Shown here in pieces: positions 45,997 through 59,202 of a stretch of DNA of 64,000 bases. Source of the DNA: Progne subis subis (lineage: Eukaryota; Chordata; Aves; Passeriformes; Hirundinidae). Each line of letters opens with the position of its first letter. The first letter of the stretch is position 1. The notes under the pieces were generated by a model. The model was not told the DNA's origin, made no database searches, and saw nothing but the letters and a program-made list of their open reading frames with translations. Location: NCBI GenBank assembly GCA_022316685.1, contig JAKJHU010000053.1, forward strand, positions 3,217,636-3,281,635, in the 5' to 3' direction. A program made the position numbers and the translations under genes.

Positions 45997-48900
45997 AAAG
46001 ATTAACAGACATCATCTGCTCAACCAAAATCAGCTTGCTGGTGGAGCGCCAGCCGGGCGCAGCATCCTGGAGTAACTCAGCATCCTGTTGAGAGCCTGTG
46101 AAAATGTTCTAGCATCAGCTCCCTTCAAAATGCCTCCCTCAGAAGATAATGGCAAGGGTGGGGCTTTATGTTAATACAAAATCAGCTGCTATAATACACG
46201 CACACCACACTGGGAGCCTGCTTCCTAAGGGTGGGAGGCAAAGGGAGGCACAAATCCAGAGCTGCCTCACTTCTTGTTCTAACAGCCATTTGTGAAGGCA
46301 GAAAACTGCAAGCAGCAGTAAGTCTCAGTGCCAGACAAACAAGGTTGCTTGGAAATGGCAGGAGCTTGTTTTTACTACCCTCTCTCCCAATGCTGTAATG
46401 TAGAAAGAATAGGTGAGTTTTGAAACGCTTCGCACGTGTTCCAATAAAAGGGAGATATGGAAGGACATTGTTACGTAAGAGGGAGATGCTGCAGGTTGAA
46501 CTTTACACATGAAGTGAGTAAAAAGGGATCATCACTCAAGCAGTTTACCTCTGTAAGAGGTTTCTGGGCACCACTGGCTGCCACTGCAGTTCATTCTTCC
46601 TCCCTCCTGCAAGGATGTTTGCTCACACCATGCCCACCTGCCCTCAGCACAGCAATGCTCTTAAACATCTCCTATCCTCACCACAGTGGGACTGCTCAGG
46701 ACTCCCTCATGCCCTAAAAATACTGACCAGCTCCTCAGGCAGGGTCCCTGGGCAATACCAACCCCACTGCACACAGAGGAAGGCTGTAGGGCAGCCAAGC
46801 ATTTCTGGAGCATAGCCCATGGCAGCTCCATTCAAAACTCGACCTGGAATAAACCAGGAGCAAAATAAATAAGAGCGTAGGAAATGCTCTGACCTCTTCC
46901 ACCTGAAACACAATGTAGCACTGTGGGTGTCAAATCACCTTGGGACCTGACAGGCTGCCAGGACACCCTCAAAGGAATCCCTAGACTTGGGGTTTCCAAC
47001 TCACCTCACCTGACATGCCACAAAGCACCAGGGAAAGGTTAAACACTCTGCACTTCACCCCTAAATCCAGAGGGAGGTCACATCTGCACTGGTGGCCCAA
47101 GGACAGCCAGCTGCACTATCCTGCCCTCCAGCAACAAGTCACTGTCACCTCCACACACAAACATCTTCAGCTGCTACAAACCCCACGCACAATCAGGTCT
47201 TCAAAACAACCATACTTTCCAAGTTTCTTTAAACACGTGTCACAAGCTCAACTGAGATCCCAGGCACCTGCTTGGGAGAAGCAAGGGAGCAAAAGGAGAC
47301 ACGAGGTACACAAGCACGTGAGAGCCATTGGAAATGCCAAGGGGGAGTCTTCCAAAGCAGCTTCTGCCACTCAAGAATTGGTCCTACCAGCCAGAGAAAT
47401 AAAAGGCTGTTAAAACTTGGCAGGGCCCCTTATCCCTTCTCCAGCATCAAATGACTTCTTGTGGCACCGTGTGACGCTTCCAGCATCTGCCACTCAAAAG
47501 CCATGCCGTAGCACAGCTGTGGCTTCAGAGGAACTTTCCAAACCAAGGATTTCCAACATACACCTTCATCACCTGGTGCCTCTTCCCAAGCACAGCCTGA
47601 AGGGATTTCCCTGAAGCCGTGAGCAGCACTGGAGTACAATTATCCTAACAGCAGCTTGCCTCCCAGAAGAGAGGACCTGCTTTCCAACAGGTGCTAAAAA
47701 TAAAAATAATTTTCAGTGAGGAGCCCAATGAACAAGCTGCCTTTTTTCTTAAATGAGAGCAACGAAGTACTTAGAATGTGTAACATTTAATAATATTTAA
47801 AATACAGAGGCAATAGGCAGGCTTTAACAGCTCAGAGCTGCCATTAAAATTAATAGGGCTACCTGCTAATTACCTCTGAGGATCAGACCATTGGGTGCCT
47901 TGAGGATTTGCACTCCTCTTGTTAAGAACCCTGGCTTAATCTGTTTAGTCTTCCTTACCTATTTTTAAATAAGCATACAACAATAATGCCTTTTTTTTTT
48001 TTCTGAGTAGCTATATAATTTACACTGCCACCCACAAAACAAAGAAACCACCAGGCAGGACCACAAAATGGCTACTCTAGCTGGACAAACAGCGAGTCAG
48101 TGAGCCAACAAGCCCCAGCACACCTGTGTCTGTGCAGAGAACAACAGTGACACTGAAGGCCCATGATTGCTGCCTCACAAGGACTCTTCTTGGAAGCTCA
48201 GCCTGTGTGAATACTCAAACATTGCTCCTGTCCTCCTGCGGGAAGCTTGAGAGTTCACGTCATTAACTTGGCATTGAACCCAGAGCCATTTCCTCAATGA
48301 CACTGCTGAACACAGCAGGGCTGATCAGCAGGAGCAGCTCCAAAATGGGAAAAGGTGCAGCGTGTTCATACAGAACAACTTAAAAACCAAAGAAGGTCCC
48401 TCCCCAGACCCGACAAACCACACCACCAGCTCCAGAGCACGCCTGTTGAAGGGGGAGCCTCCCAGCACAGCACAAAGGGTGGTGGTGCCAGCCCTCAAAC
48501 CCAACGAGCATCCCACAGCCAGAGCTCTGCACCTCCAAGGGGCAGGCAGCTCTCCCCTTCTCTGGGAACTTCCAAATGAGGTTTCGTACTTCACTATCAG
48601 CAATTTCACTGAAAATTTAATTATATCTTTATCCAGTTAAGGTCTGGCACTCCATCTACGTACAAGCCGTATGTCAAAATAACCTGCTGAAAGTTCCCCA
48701 CAGAAATAGTATGCAAAATGGATTGCTTTCACGTCTGAGTGGCTCTCCTGTTCAGGACAGGGCTATCATGTTTTCCATAACTTGCTCAGTTTATTGTCTA
48801 GCAGTCAAACAGCACTGCTAGCATTGTTACTGCCAAGTAAACCATGATATTATTATTCTCCTGAGAGTTAATCCACAACTCACTGAAGACAATGGAAAGC

Positions 48901-50894
48901 CGCCCCTTTGCTTCTACAGGCTGCACATCAGCTCGCTCAGCCACGCTGCTGGTTAAGTACACATTTACAACATGAAAGTCATCACTAACACCAGTCAGAG
49001 GGGGCAGACAGACACCCAGCCCCAAACACAGCTTTGTGCTGGTTCCCCAGCCCACCCATGGATTGCTGTCAGGCACGAAGATCATGAGATCCCTCTCTTC
49101 ACAGCGCTCAGATTTGAGTATTTTCAGCTCTCACACATCAAGCCAAGCCTCTCAACAAACTGAGGGTTATTTGCCAGGGCTGTCTCCAGCCTAGGGCAGC
49201 ACAATCCAGCCCAGAGAGTGAGGATTCTGTACCCTTCTGGGGACCAAATGGCTCGTGCTGTTCCCAGGGGAGCACCACAGGCATTTAGCAGCATCACTGG
49301 ATTCATTAATTAAAGCCTTTGTGCAGAGTCACAGGAGAGCAAAAAGAAAACCTTCCAAGTTTTGCCACTGCTTCTCCCTTCTGCCCTGCTAAGAGGCCAC
49401 ACCGGCACATTTTAATGCAGCAGGGAATATGCACATTTCCATCTTGAACCTTTTCCTGGCCATGCTGCTCTCTTCAGAGCAGTTTTTTTTTTTCCCTACA
49501 AACCATCTTAAAGCAGAGAAACACAAGCTTTCTCCTTCAAATACAAAGACCAGCTGTCCCTCTATGTGAAATACACTTCCTTCTGTATTTTCCTATTATG
49601 TAAAAAAGGTGCAAGGAAATATTTATAAGGCAGCAAATTAAAGACTTATAAGGGGAAAACTTAATCATCCCATGCAAAGCAAAGCCCATGAGACTTGATT
49701 CAGGGCATGGAAAGTTTAGAAAAATTCTTTAAAAGACAGAATATTTATATCAACAAGAGCATTCAGATTTACAGCAGCAGGAAGAAAAGAAGAGGGGAAC
49801 AGTATGCAGCAATGCTTGGAATGGATATAAATCTGCCTGCTTCAAGAGCAATTTAAGCTCTGAACTTATATATAAACAGTTGGAAACTTTCTGTGTCAAC
49901 ACAGCCACTCCCCTTCCCTCAGTCGGTTTTATTTCTCCTTCAAACACCATGCAGCAGAGCTGTCCCTTCTCCCCAAGTCCCTGCAGATGCTTCTACCTGC
50001 CCTGGGGACCTGGGGGACCCCAGCTCCAAGCCCTGTGCTGGCCCAGGACACCCCAGGCTCAGACCTGCAGCAGTTTCAGGCTGTGCCTGCCACCAGCACC
50101 GCAGCGAACAGCACATGTACACTCTACAAGGCTCTGGACCTGCAGACGCAACTTTCCAGAAAATTCAGCAGCACTGCAATGAAAGGATCATTTTCAAAGC
50201 TTCAAAATCCAGGTGCTTAGAGTTAATTAAGTCCATTATTTGACTTCAAAGGGAAAAAATACATTTAAAAAATCAAAACGAAAATAATTTTCTTTCCACA
50301 GCTAGAGCGCTACAAAATCCATTTTATCTTTACATATCCACATCCTCTTTACAATGCTTTTTGAATGCTGGGCATGAAATCCTATTAATTTATAGGTAGT
50401 ATTAAAGGCATCTGAATTTAATATTCAGATGGCCAAGTCTTTTTTCCCTTTTTCTATCTTAGCAGAAAGCCAAAGCCCCTCTCATGAAACATGCCCAGTG
50501 CAAACAACTAAGCAAGGCCAGCACCCACCTAGCACTTGCCAGGATATTTAAACATCTATGACAATGCTCCTTGAACCCTAAAAACTGACATCATCTCTGC
50601 CTTAACCACCTTCTTCCTTGTGCCATGCAGTGGATTATCCCCTGTTCCATGGAAGCCAAGCCACATCCCAGAACCTCCTCCAAGCTCCCTAACCAAGCAG
50701 TCCTGGTTTCCACACCACTGTGGCTCAGCTGCCCCATACCATGGATCAGCCCTTCCACCCTCCCAGGAAAACCAGAATCTTCCCCTCCCAGTCGAGCACC
50801 ATGGCTAAATTCCCCTTATGGATCCTAAATTCCTGTATTATCCAGTGACTGCATAATTATTGAGAGAAGATAGATGGGAGAAGGAATCCATGAA
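45997..50894. other. Non-coding sequence
   Basis: No gene was recognised over nearly 5 kb. A T12 run lies at 47991-48002. A GC-rich interval at about 49985-50115 carries overlapping open frames in several frames, none with a known domain. Confidence 0.65.
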
Positions 50895-50923
50895 TCTTTC
50901 ATTTTCCTGAGGAAAATGAAAGA
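50895..50923. repeat. 13-bp perfect inverted repeat, 3-nt loop
   Basis: TCTTTCATTTTCC (50895-50907) and GGAAAATGAAAGA (50911-50923) are exact complements around TGA. The arms also read as inverted GGAAAATGAAA, which resembles an interferon-response or ETS/NFAT-type core. Pairing does not extend beyond the 13 bp, so it is too short for a typical pre-miRNA. Confidence 0.9.
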
Positions 50924-52785
50924 ACGCTGCAGGCAAACTTTCCACTGATGTTTTAGTTGCTTCACTGAAAGCAACTGTGTGTTTTCTTCAGACAGTTGTT
51001 TTGTATGATTCATTGTGAGGCCATTAAAACAACTGTACTCTTGAATTTTAAGACTATTTGTGCTACCACACACAGCCATTCCCCCTCTCCTCAGCACCGA
51101 CAGCCCTTTATTTTGCTTGTCTCTCAAAGATGAAAGAAAACAAGGTACAGGAGAAAAAGCACCCACACTGTCCCATCCATGAATCAGCCTGGCAGGATAT
51201 AATTCTCACAAGCCAGGGAAGGGGGGGAAAATTCAGCTGCTGGCAAATTTTCAGCAGCCAATATTCCTTAGAAACATATAGATTTGATTAAAAACGTTTG
51301 TTTTCTGTCCAAATCTGGTAAGAGAAAATGAATGGTGCTCTTTGTTAGCCATCAATCTTCCCCCACTTGTCCATGTGCCAGATGGCACCGCACTTCACAG
51401 GAGGAGGAACAATAAGCAAAGAGTCAGTTGTGCAGTAAGTTTGCTTATAATCATTTCATCTCAAACAAGCAAAAGGAGAATAAGGATGAAAATACGTAAA
51501 GAAGAATATTAACTCAGCATTCATTCACTTTATGTCCTTTTTTTATAACTAAAACCCCACTCTTGACAATGCTAATTATTGACATCTCTGAAATTGTTAT
51601 TCCCCTCAATGGATTTTGCATTTTTATGAGAGTTTCAAATGGAGCGTGACCAACTTGTTATTAAACAGCAAAATGGAAATATTTGTAACATGCAAGGGCA
51701 ACCTGACTCCTTTGGCACTGACAAATGCCCCTTCCCCAGCCCCAAGAGCTTCTCTGCTGCACAACTGAGACAGAAAGAAGGTGGGACAGGAGCTTTGAGC
51801 AAGGACAGCAGCCAGAAACCCGCCCCAGCCCCACCCTTTCCCTCAAAACCAAATCCAATTTCTGGTTTGGTTTGTCAAGGCACCTGCTAAAAACAAACAA
51901 CCAGCATCTTTCCCTTTCTAAGGGAGAACTTCACATGTAAGTCACCGAGCCGCCGAGGAGGAACCCCGCGGTGCCATTTCACAGAGTCACACTTCAGAGC
52001 AGAGCTGCGCCTCGAGATTTGATACTGCTCAACAGCATCTGCTGGTATTGTGCCAATAGCATATGCTGGGAGCAGATATGGATTCCAATGCCAGCAACAA
52101 TATATATTTTAAACCCAGCTACGGAACAACAGAGCAAGGGGAGCAGCAAGGCCTCTCGAGCGCGAAGCAGAGCCTGCATGAACCCCCACAGCCAAACTCC
52201 AACCCAAAATTTAGCTGCGGGTCCATGATTAATGGGGAAGCAGCGCCACAGAACAGCTACATCAGATCAGAGCCCCAGGAGCGTAGAGGCAGTGAAAATG
52301 AAGGGGTCTGCCCGAGCACAGCCTGCAGGAGAGCGGGAGGTTCCCCGGCTCTCCCCACCAGGATGCACAACTCCCTGCCTCTGCTGTCTGTAGAGCTACA
52401 GAGCCCCATCCCCATTGCTCTCTCCAGACCCGCTGCTAAATGCCACCAAGGAGAGGACAGAGGTGGTCAGCACACCGAGCCAGAGTTCAGAAACAGCTCA
52501 AGGCTCACTGAACCAGCTCACAAGCGTGCAGAGAGATATTTTGGTTTTGCTCTTTAGCTATCACAAAGATGAGATACGCTGAACCAGGGGCTCTCACGTG
52601 TTTGCAAAGTGTTGGACATACACTTCATCACTATGAGGATTTCCTTCAGTCACCCGCATATTAAAGAAAAAAATTAAAATAAAATCAAGCCTTGAAAATT
52701 TTGGCCCTGGCAGATAAAATAATCCTAGGGGAAACATTATTGCCTCTGCTCTAACAGATCGGATTTAGACAGGGATTCATTCTTT
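50924..52785. other. Non-coding sequence
   Basis: A short CpG-rich patch lies at about 51946-52015. The plus frame at 52063-52557 (164 codons) has no known domain and is of a size expected by chance. Confidence 0.6.
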
Positions 52786-52787
52786 TG

Positions 52788-52925
52788 GCTCTGCTGTTGA
52801 CCTACTGCTTGAGCCTATTCATCTCCCCTCTGGACTTCTGTTTGCTCATCTGCAAAATGAGCAAGATACTAATCTCCTGTTCAAAGCATTTTAAAACTGT
52901 GGCTGGAATAGCTAAGTGCTGCCGG
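52788..52925 (+). mobile_element. MIR-like ancient SINE fragment
   Basis: The order GGCTCTGCTGTTGAC, CTCTGGACTTCTGTTTGCTCATC, TGCAAAATGAGCAAGATACTA, then AAGTGCTG follows the MIR consensus block that reads CTCTG...CAGTTTCCTCATCTGTAAAATG...ATAC. MIR-type core SINEs predate the bird-mammal split, so heavily decayed copies are expected in birds. Divergence is high, and a profile search would be needed to confirm. Confidence 0.5.
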
Positions 52926-53840
52926 TGTGAAGAGTCGCATCACTCAATCTTTTTTCCAGCTGTTAAGTAGTTAATTGCTCGATCTGAAGGGATCAGATGG
53001 TTTCCTCCTCTAACCAGTCCTTTCTAGCAAACTGAGATCTTGACATAACGCTGAAAACATCTTGCAGAATTAATGGGTCTAATTTCTCTACCAAATGTAT
53101 TCAATTCCTCAGCCGACGGTTTGGTGAGGTAAAAAGGCAGGCAGGGAAAGAAGCTCTGGAAAAAAAAAGTGGCTCCCCAAAAAAACCGAAACAAACCCAC
53201 AGAAACCAACTCACCTGGACACCAAAAAGCCAAGAGAAATTACAGCTGCCTAATACATTAAAGATAACAGCAATAGCCCCATGGTTCCTGCATTATCCAG
53301 CACCAAACAATTTCATGCTCTGCAACTACATCATGAGGGAAAAAAAGTCACAGCGAGCCTTGGCAACATCTTAAGTGGAACAAAGTGAAAACCAGCCCGA
53401 GCTACAATACGGGAGCTGTTCCCGTTCAAAGTAACTTAATCTTCTAATACGGCTGTGTACTTTAAATGCACAGGAGGAAGGAGCTTTGAGGCATTATCTG
53501 CTGCAGGCAGAGGATCTGGGGTAAGAAATATTGGCTGCTGCTCAGCTCAGTGTCGAGCATGGGCCCAGTCAGGGCTGCCAACAGCTGCAGAAAGTAAACT
53601 ATATACTAAAGGTCAGCATTTTGTGCTGTCTTATACAGGTTAAAATAAACTGTTCTGATCGGTACAGACCCCAATTTCAGGGGTGCAAACTTTGAGCCAG
53701 CTACAAGGCTCGCTGCTCAGGTGCACTCAGTAAAAACACACACAGACAGCACTGCTGGGTTTAAATGCCTTTTAAATGAAAAAGGCAGAACAGATGCAAG
53801 TGACAGAGGGAGGTTTTTAAGTCTTGTTGAAAACATTGGT
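52926..53840. other. Non-coding sequence
   Basis: An A/C-rich tract lies at about 53155-53205. On the minus strand a consensus donor (CCAG/GTGAGT) near 53215 lacks a good acceptor at exon distance. Confidence 0.6.
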
Positions 53841-53940
53841 AAGGGAGGCACAGGGAGATTAACCTGTGAAACATCAGAGCTCAGAAGTGTATTTAAGTCC
53901 CAATCTCACGCCTGTAATCAGCTCCTCTCTCAGTCTACTG
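53841..53940 (-). mobile_element. Possible second MIR-like SINE fragment
   Basis: Read as reverse MIR, the interval shows GGAGGCACAGGGAGATTAA, then CAGAGCTCAGAAGTG, then TCCCAATCTCAC. These parallel the complement of the MIR body (the GAGGCACAGAGAGGTTAA...CACACAGCT...AGTGGC...CCC order). It is more decayed than the copy at 52788 and could be coincidental. Confidence 0.35.
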
Positions 53941-54780
53941 AGTCTGAAACTGAGCACTGCTCAACACAGATCGTGAGAGAGATTCAGTTTCCCAAGATAC
54001 CACCTCAATTTGCTATCCTCACACCAACAAAGCAGCAGCATCTCAGGCTTTCACACTAGTTGCTAGCATTCCCACAAAGAAGAAACTTTTTTCTTTTTTT
54101 AAAACTGATTTACTTTTAATAAGCTCAGTTCCCATTTCAGTTTCTCTGCAGGATACAAAGTTATCGCGGGAGGCCTGGTAAATTATGCACCTTTAAGGAT
54201 AAGGTGAACTTCAGACTTAAAAAGAAAAATCTTGAACCAAGATAAAGCGCTTTGCTGAGCAGAACTGCTGAAGACATTTAGTGTTACAGTGGGACCCCTC
54301 CCTCCTCCTGGAGCGTGAAAAGGAAAGTATCAAAGAGTGACAAACAGAGAAGAAAGGGAGTGTGCCTATCAGGCTGTCAATCTGCCAATAAATCCCAGCG
54401 CTCTGCTAATGCCTTCAGTTCCCCGACACGTCTCACACTGTTTAAAGACACTGTGATGTGCACTCTGAAGAATTCAAGGAGGTGGAAGCAAAGCCCAAGG
54501 CCTTTACGCTTAACTGCTGAGAAAGAAAAGGGAAGAGAAGAAAACCCTCAGCTACGAGGACTGAAGAGACTGCAGCCCTGAAGCGCACCGGCAACCTCTC
54601 CCATTTATCACCTGCCTCTGTAATTTATAGATTTGCACTTTATGCTGATACCCAGCCTGATGTGGGAACATCTGTGCGGGGCACAGGCTGAGGGAGTCAG
54701 AATCACACCTGCCTGCCCAGTATTCACCGGCTTGTGAAAAGAGACGTGGTGAAAAAAGCCACCCTTGGACCACAAATTAA
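53941..54780. other. Non-coding sequence
   Basis: 54369-54430 contains GTCAATCTGCCAATAAAT with nearby homeodomain-type cores. No gene is recognised. Confidence 0.6.
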
Positions 54781-54845
54781 AAAAATCAGGGTTTTTTTGT
54801 TTTGTTTTTTTTTGGGTTTTTTTTTGGTTTTGGTTTTTTTTTTCT
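54781..54845 (+). repeat. T/G-rich low-complexity tract
   Basis: Runs of T interrupted by GG and GGG over about 65 bases. It is the complement of the A/C-rich tracts seen elsewhere, and the only long one in this orientation. Confidence 0.85.
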
Positions 54846-57800
54846 TGAGTAAAACAAAGTGCATCAGAACCCAAAACACCGAGCCCTGGGGGTGAATTCT
54901 GCCTCATCTAGCTTGACAGAGCTTGAAGCTGGCTTCAAAAGCAGCACAGCTCATCAGAGCACATTTCCACCAAAGCCACATGGCAGCATTCCTGCTGTTC
55001 ATCTTTATCACCACTGCTGGCTCCCAGTGCCCAGCGAGGTCGAGACCTTGCTGCCTTTTTTTGTTCCACAAGACTTTTCATACTTCTTCCTAAGGCTGAG
55101 CAGCCTGCTCCACAGTGAGCCGGGCACCTGGCCCTGCAGGGGTGGATTAATAATCACAATAGCATATTGGTAAGGCTGTCTGAATGAACCATGTGTCCCC
55201 AAACTCCAGCCCCTTGCATTTTCCATTTTAAATTTCAAAAATATTTCAGTTCAGTCTTTCACACCATATGTTAAGTACAGCACATGCTATATTTCTTAAT
55301 TTCGTTATCCTTGCTTTTAAGAAACTACAAAAATATATCTGATTTTTAACTTTTTTCTTTTTTACCGATTTTTAAGTTGCACTTATTTTTAGATAGTATT
55401 AATCTTATTTTCATTTTACTTCACATTTTATTTGTTTTCCTTTTTAATCTTTTTACATTTACAGCTCAGGCTGTGTCAAACATGTACCATGCTGTGGTTT
55501 CTGCCCACTGCAGTCAGCACTGCTGGAACGTTCTCCAGGTACAACCCAAGTTCTCCCATGGAAAGTCTCCAGAGCAAGAAAAGCCAGGCAGCAATCAAAC
55601 ACCATTACAGCCAGACCCTTTGATATTTGCATGCTGTATTAAAGCCAAAGAACAATTAATATAGAAAAACCCACCACCACGGGCTATTTTTAAATTAAAT
55701 TTTACATTTATAAAGACACAGTGAGAAACTGAGATTTCTATTTTATGAAGTTGTTTTTTTTTTTTTAAATCGTGGAAGCTGGGGAGGGGTGGGGAGAAGA
55801 AATCTCTCCATTTCAATAAGGATACAATTGTAACTGCCAGCAATGCATTGCATTTGTGTGATGAGTCTCAGAGCAACCCTTAACCACCCTGCCCTTCCTG
55901 ACATTGATGGATTGTGTAATTCCAGGAAGGAAAATATAATTATGGAGACAGATGAACAGACACCCAAGAAACAGCATAAAAAGGTATTGCATAGTCATAA
56001 AAAGCAATATTTCATATATAACATTATTAAAACTAAGGAAATGTTATCTAAGAAAGTGTTATCTGCATAAAGACTCTTTGCCTATTTAAACTCAAAATGC
56101 ATAGATGGAATTTTGTTCCATATATGGTCTACCCAGAATTTATTTATATCGTCATTTTAGAGCAGTATTTTAAGATACCTGTATGCTTTTGCAGACACAC
56201 TATATGAACTTAAAAAAAACCCAAACCAACAAACAAAAAAAACAAACATAGCAAAGCTGTCAGAATTTCTCTCTTTCTTCCTAGCCAGCCTCAGAACACC
56301 TTCTGCATTAGCCTCTCTGAGTAGGTGATCAGGCTCTAATTTCCGTGAGGGCAGACAATGTCTTGGGAAAGCAGGAAATCCCAGGAGCACACAGCTCAGC
56401 CTGCAGACACTTCCCAAAGGTAATTCCTGAACTGATTTCTAAGTGATGGCACACATTCCTTGGCAAGGCAGAGCACAAATATTTCCTGCATGCATGAACT
56501 GCTGGGAGCCACCACCAGCCTGCTGCTGCTCACTGTGACCTATTCAGTTTGCCAACCTTTCATCCCAGACTGCGAGCGCTTTAAAACAGACAGTATTTGT
56601 TGCTCTTTTTCATTCCTTAACACAATAGGACTAATCCTTGTTCAACATTTAAGGATGCTTCCAACAGGAATAATCTCCTCCTCAAAGCACAGTTGATTTT
56701 TACCTTAGCACTGGAGTTGTTCACTGTGAGTAGAAAACAAATTTCCATTTTCTTACTAAATAAATGGTCTATAAACCTGAATTACAAAGTGCATTTTGTT
56801 GTCGACATTTTTAATAGCCTTTAATAACTTACAGGGTAAAAGACCACTGAAGAAGGAAAAAAAAACCCTTTAAATAAAAAGACCCAAGCAGCGAACCAAC
56901 CAACATGCACGCATATCTTACGTACACAGCCTCCCCCTTCAAATCACTTAAGAAAAATGGTTTCTAGACAGATGGTGTTTTCCCTGCCTTGACTCCAGTT
57001 CAAACCTCCTTTTTGGAGAGACCAAGTTTTCCACTGAACTGCACATTATACACCAACAAAGAATAAATAGGCTAAATATAGCTTGCAGCCAAATCGCTGC
57101 AGTCTTGCAACGCAGCATATTCCGGAGTCCTTTGAGGACAGCCAGCATGCTGGCAATGCAGCCTGAACTATGTTTAGGTCCTCCACTTGATAAATCATTA
57201 CCTCCACATCAGTCAGTGCCATCCCCTGCAGAGCCTCGTGAAGCACACTGCTCCCAAAAGCAGAAGCACTGGGATATGGAGCCATCCCTCTCTAAGCTGC
57301 TGTCTCTTTTGTTGTGGTCTCCCAGGCAGCAGTGACTGAAATTTGTTATCCCACCACTGCTCTTCAGGGAGTTGCATGGAGTGGCTGGTAGGGCTCTGCA
57401 CTGTCAGGGAATGCTCATCCTCTTTGGAGTACCCAGCCCAGTGATACTGGGAAGAGCTGAAGGTGGGGAAGGCAGCTGCTGATGATTTCACCTCTCAAGG
57501 CATCTCGGAAGTGACAGCTGAGGCTGTCAGACACCAAGGATGAGCACTGCTGCTAAGAACTGAAGAAAAATCCCCAAACAACCACTAACACACGCTCAGA
57601 AACATTCAGAGAAATGCTGAGTATCCATGCACTTTTTGTGATGCTCCCCAAGAGGCGTGCATTTCTTCCCTCTCCTCTTAGGAAGCACTGCTGAATTTGT
57701 GGTTTTCCAGCCTTGTCTGCCTTTTAAGTTTGTGGCAGCTTGTCTAAAGCCCAGGTCACGTTACACCACACAAAGCACAGCACTTCTGCTCCACAACAGC

Positions 57801-58059
57801 GAACTGTGACATTCAGAGGTTTGGACCCCTCCTGGTCCTCTCAGGAGGAGGAGAGGAGTTTGCTGCTCTTTTTTCTTCTGGAAGCAATTTGTTACCTGAC
57901 CCACTGGGAGCTGCCTGACCCCAGGTGAGCTGCTGCCTGTCTACACATTTATTTATTTAGGTTTTATTTGGGCAGGCAAGCTCCCCGTCGCAGTGGCCAC
58001 GCAGGAAACGCTTATTGTTTAACATGTTTACAAACAGCTCCTTCAGATCTCCCTTCCCT
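54846..58059. other. Non-coding sequence
   Basis: A T13 run lies at 55754-55766, an A/C-rich tract at 56212-56247 and a TTTA microsatellite at about 57946-57962. Exon-like splice pairs at 55465-55538 and 57845-57924 (+) were judged too weak. No gene was recognised. Confidence 0.6.
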
Positions 58060-58260
58060 CTCTGTCCCCTGAGGTAATATGTATTGTAATAAATTCATAA
58101 TTCACATTAAGATGATTTAAACAGCTTTGGAGTGGCATGTTTTAGTGCCTTGATTCAATTGTCTGCCTCTCACACTGACAGCCCCGCTCGCTGCAAGTCC
58201 CGGGCGGTCGGAACCGCTCCTGCCTGCAAACCGGGATAAACAAGCAGGGAGAGTCACACC
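58060..58260. promoter_or_regulatory. AT-rich motif block abutting CpG patch
   Basis: 58060-58140 is AT-rich (TAATAAATTCATAATTCACATTAAG) with homeodomain-type cores. It is followed within 100 bp by a sharp CpG patch, about seven CpG at 58185-58235. The abrupt change of composition is unusual here and may mark an enhancer or small promoter boundary. Confidence 0.3.
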
Positions 58261-59202
58261 TTCCAGGAGAGGAACCAGAAACAACCTCCTACAAGCCCTT
58301 CACCAAGGAGATGGGATAAACACTGCTGTCTCACCCCAAGCACGCTGGGGCTATAGAGTTTTCTGACTGGGCAGTGATATCAAGGAGCAGCCTTTCATCG
58401 CATTTATTATAAATTCCCACCATCCAGGCAAAAAAAAAATCCTAGCAGGTTTATTACCACCAAGCCTCCTTCAATCCATACACCATCTTGCAAGATGTTT
58501 GTCAAGGAAAGAAGGTTGGGTTGCCACAAGGGAGGAGATAAAGCTCTTTGTCAGAGATTGGAAATGCCCAGGAGTCCCTCTCTTTGTTTAAGGATCTGGA
58601 GCAATGAAAATCCACTGACAAAACACCAGCATTTATGCTGTTGTCACAACACAAGGAAACTGTCCTACAATGTGACAGCAAAAGTTGGCTTTTCAATATT
58701 ATAATGACTGCCTTGAAAGGTAAACAGCTGTATGTAAAAACATAATGGATCTTCGATAACTGCTTAGTGTTTTCACCTTGTACCAACCCCAAACCACTCT
58801 AATGTACTCACGAGCTCTTAGTCACTGCCTGCTTTCCCTACAGATGCAAGAATATGCAGATGAACAACAAAAAGAATAAAAATCAATGTCACAGCTTTGC
58901 TTTGATGTTTCTAAAACTGTAAAACTCAGTACACAGCCTTTCTATATTCATGTTGCAACTTTTGTAAGCCACGTTGTTGGAAGTATCAAAGCATCAGCAA
59001 TTACAGTTGTGACAAGAAAACCATTACAAAAGGGTCACACTGTGATTAAAGTGTATTCTGCTACTACAATCTGGGTGTCTTTTTTTGTTGTTGTTTTTAA
59101 TTAGGTGCATTCTAGTAAAGATTAAAAAAAAGTTTTGGGTTTTTTTTTTTTTTTTTCCCTGGCACCCAACATAGAAGATGCGGTAAAGATTGAGTCCAAC
59201 AA
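58261..59202. other. Non-coding sequence
   Basis: T-rich tracts lie at 59082-59098 and 59140-59156 (T17), the latter just upstream of the CR1 tail. No gene is recognised. Confidence 0.6.

Noticed and set aside
52063..52557. 164-codon plus-strand open frame
   Set aside because: No known domain or supporting splice context; frames of this length are expected by chance in 64 kb on six frames.
52586..52640. CAGGGGCTCTCA as a hAT transposon terminus
   Set aside because: No matching opposite terminus or 8-bp target duplication could be found.
55465..55538. 74-bp plus-strand exon-like interval
   Set aside because: The acceptor is good but the donor (GTACAA) is weak, and all three frames are open, so there is no frame signal.
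57845..57924. 80-bp plus-strand exon-like interval
   Set aside because: Splice pair plausible but length is not a multiple of three and no peptide family is recognised.
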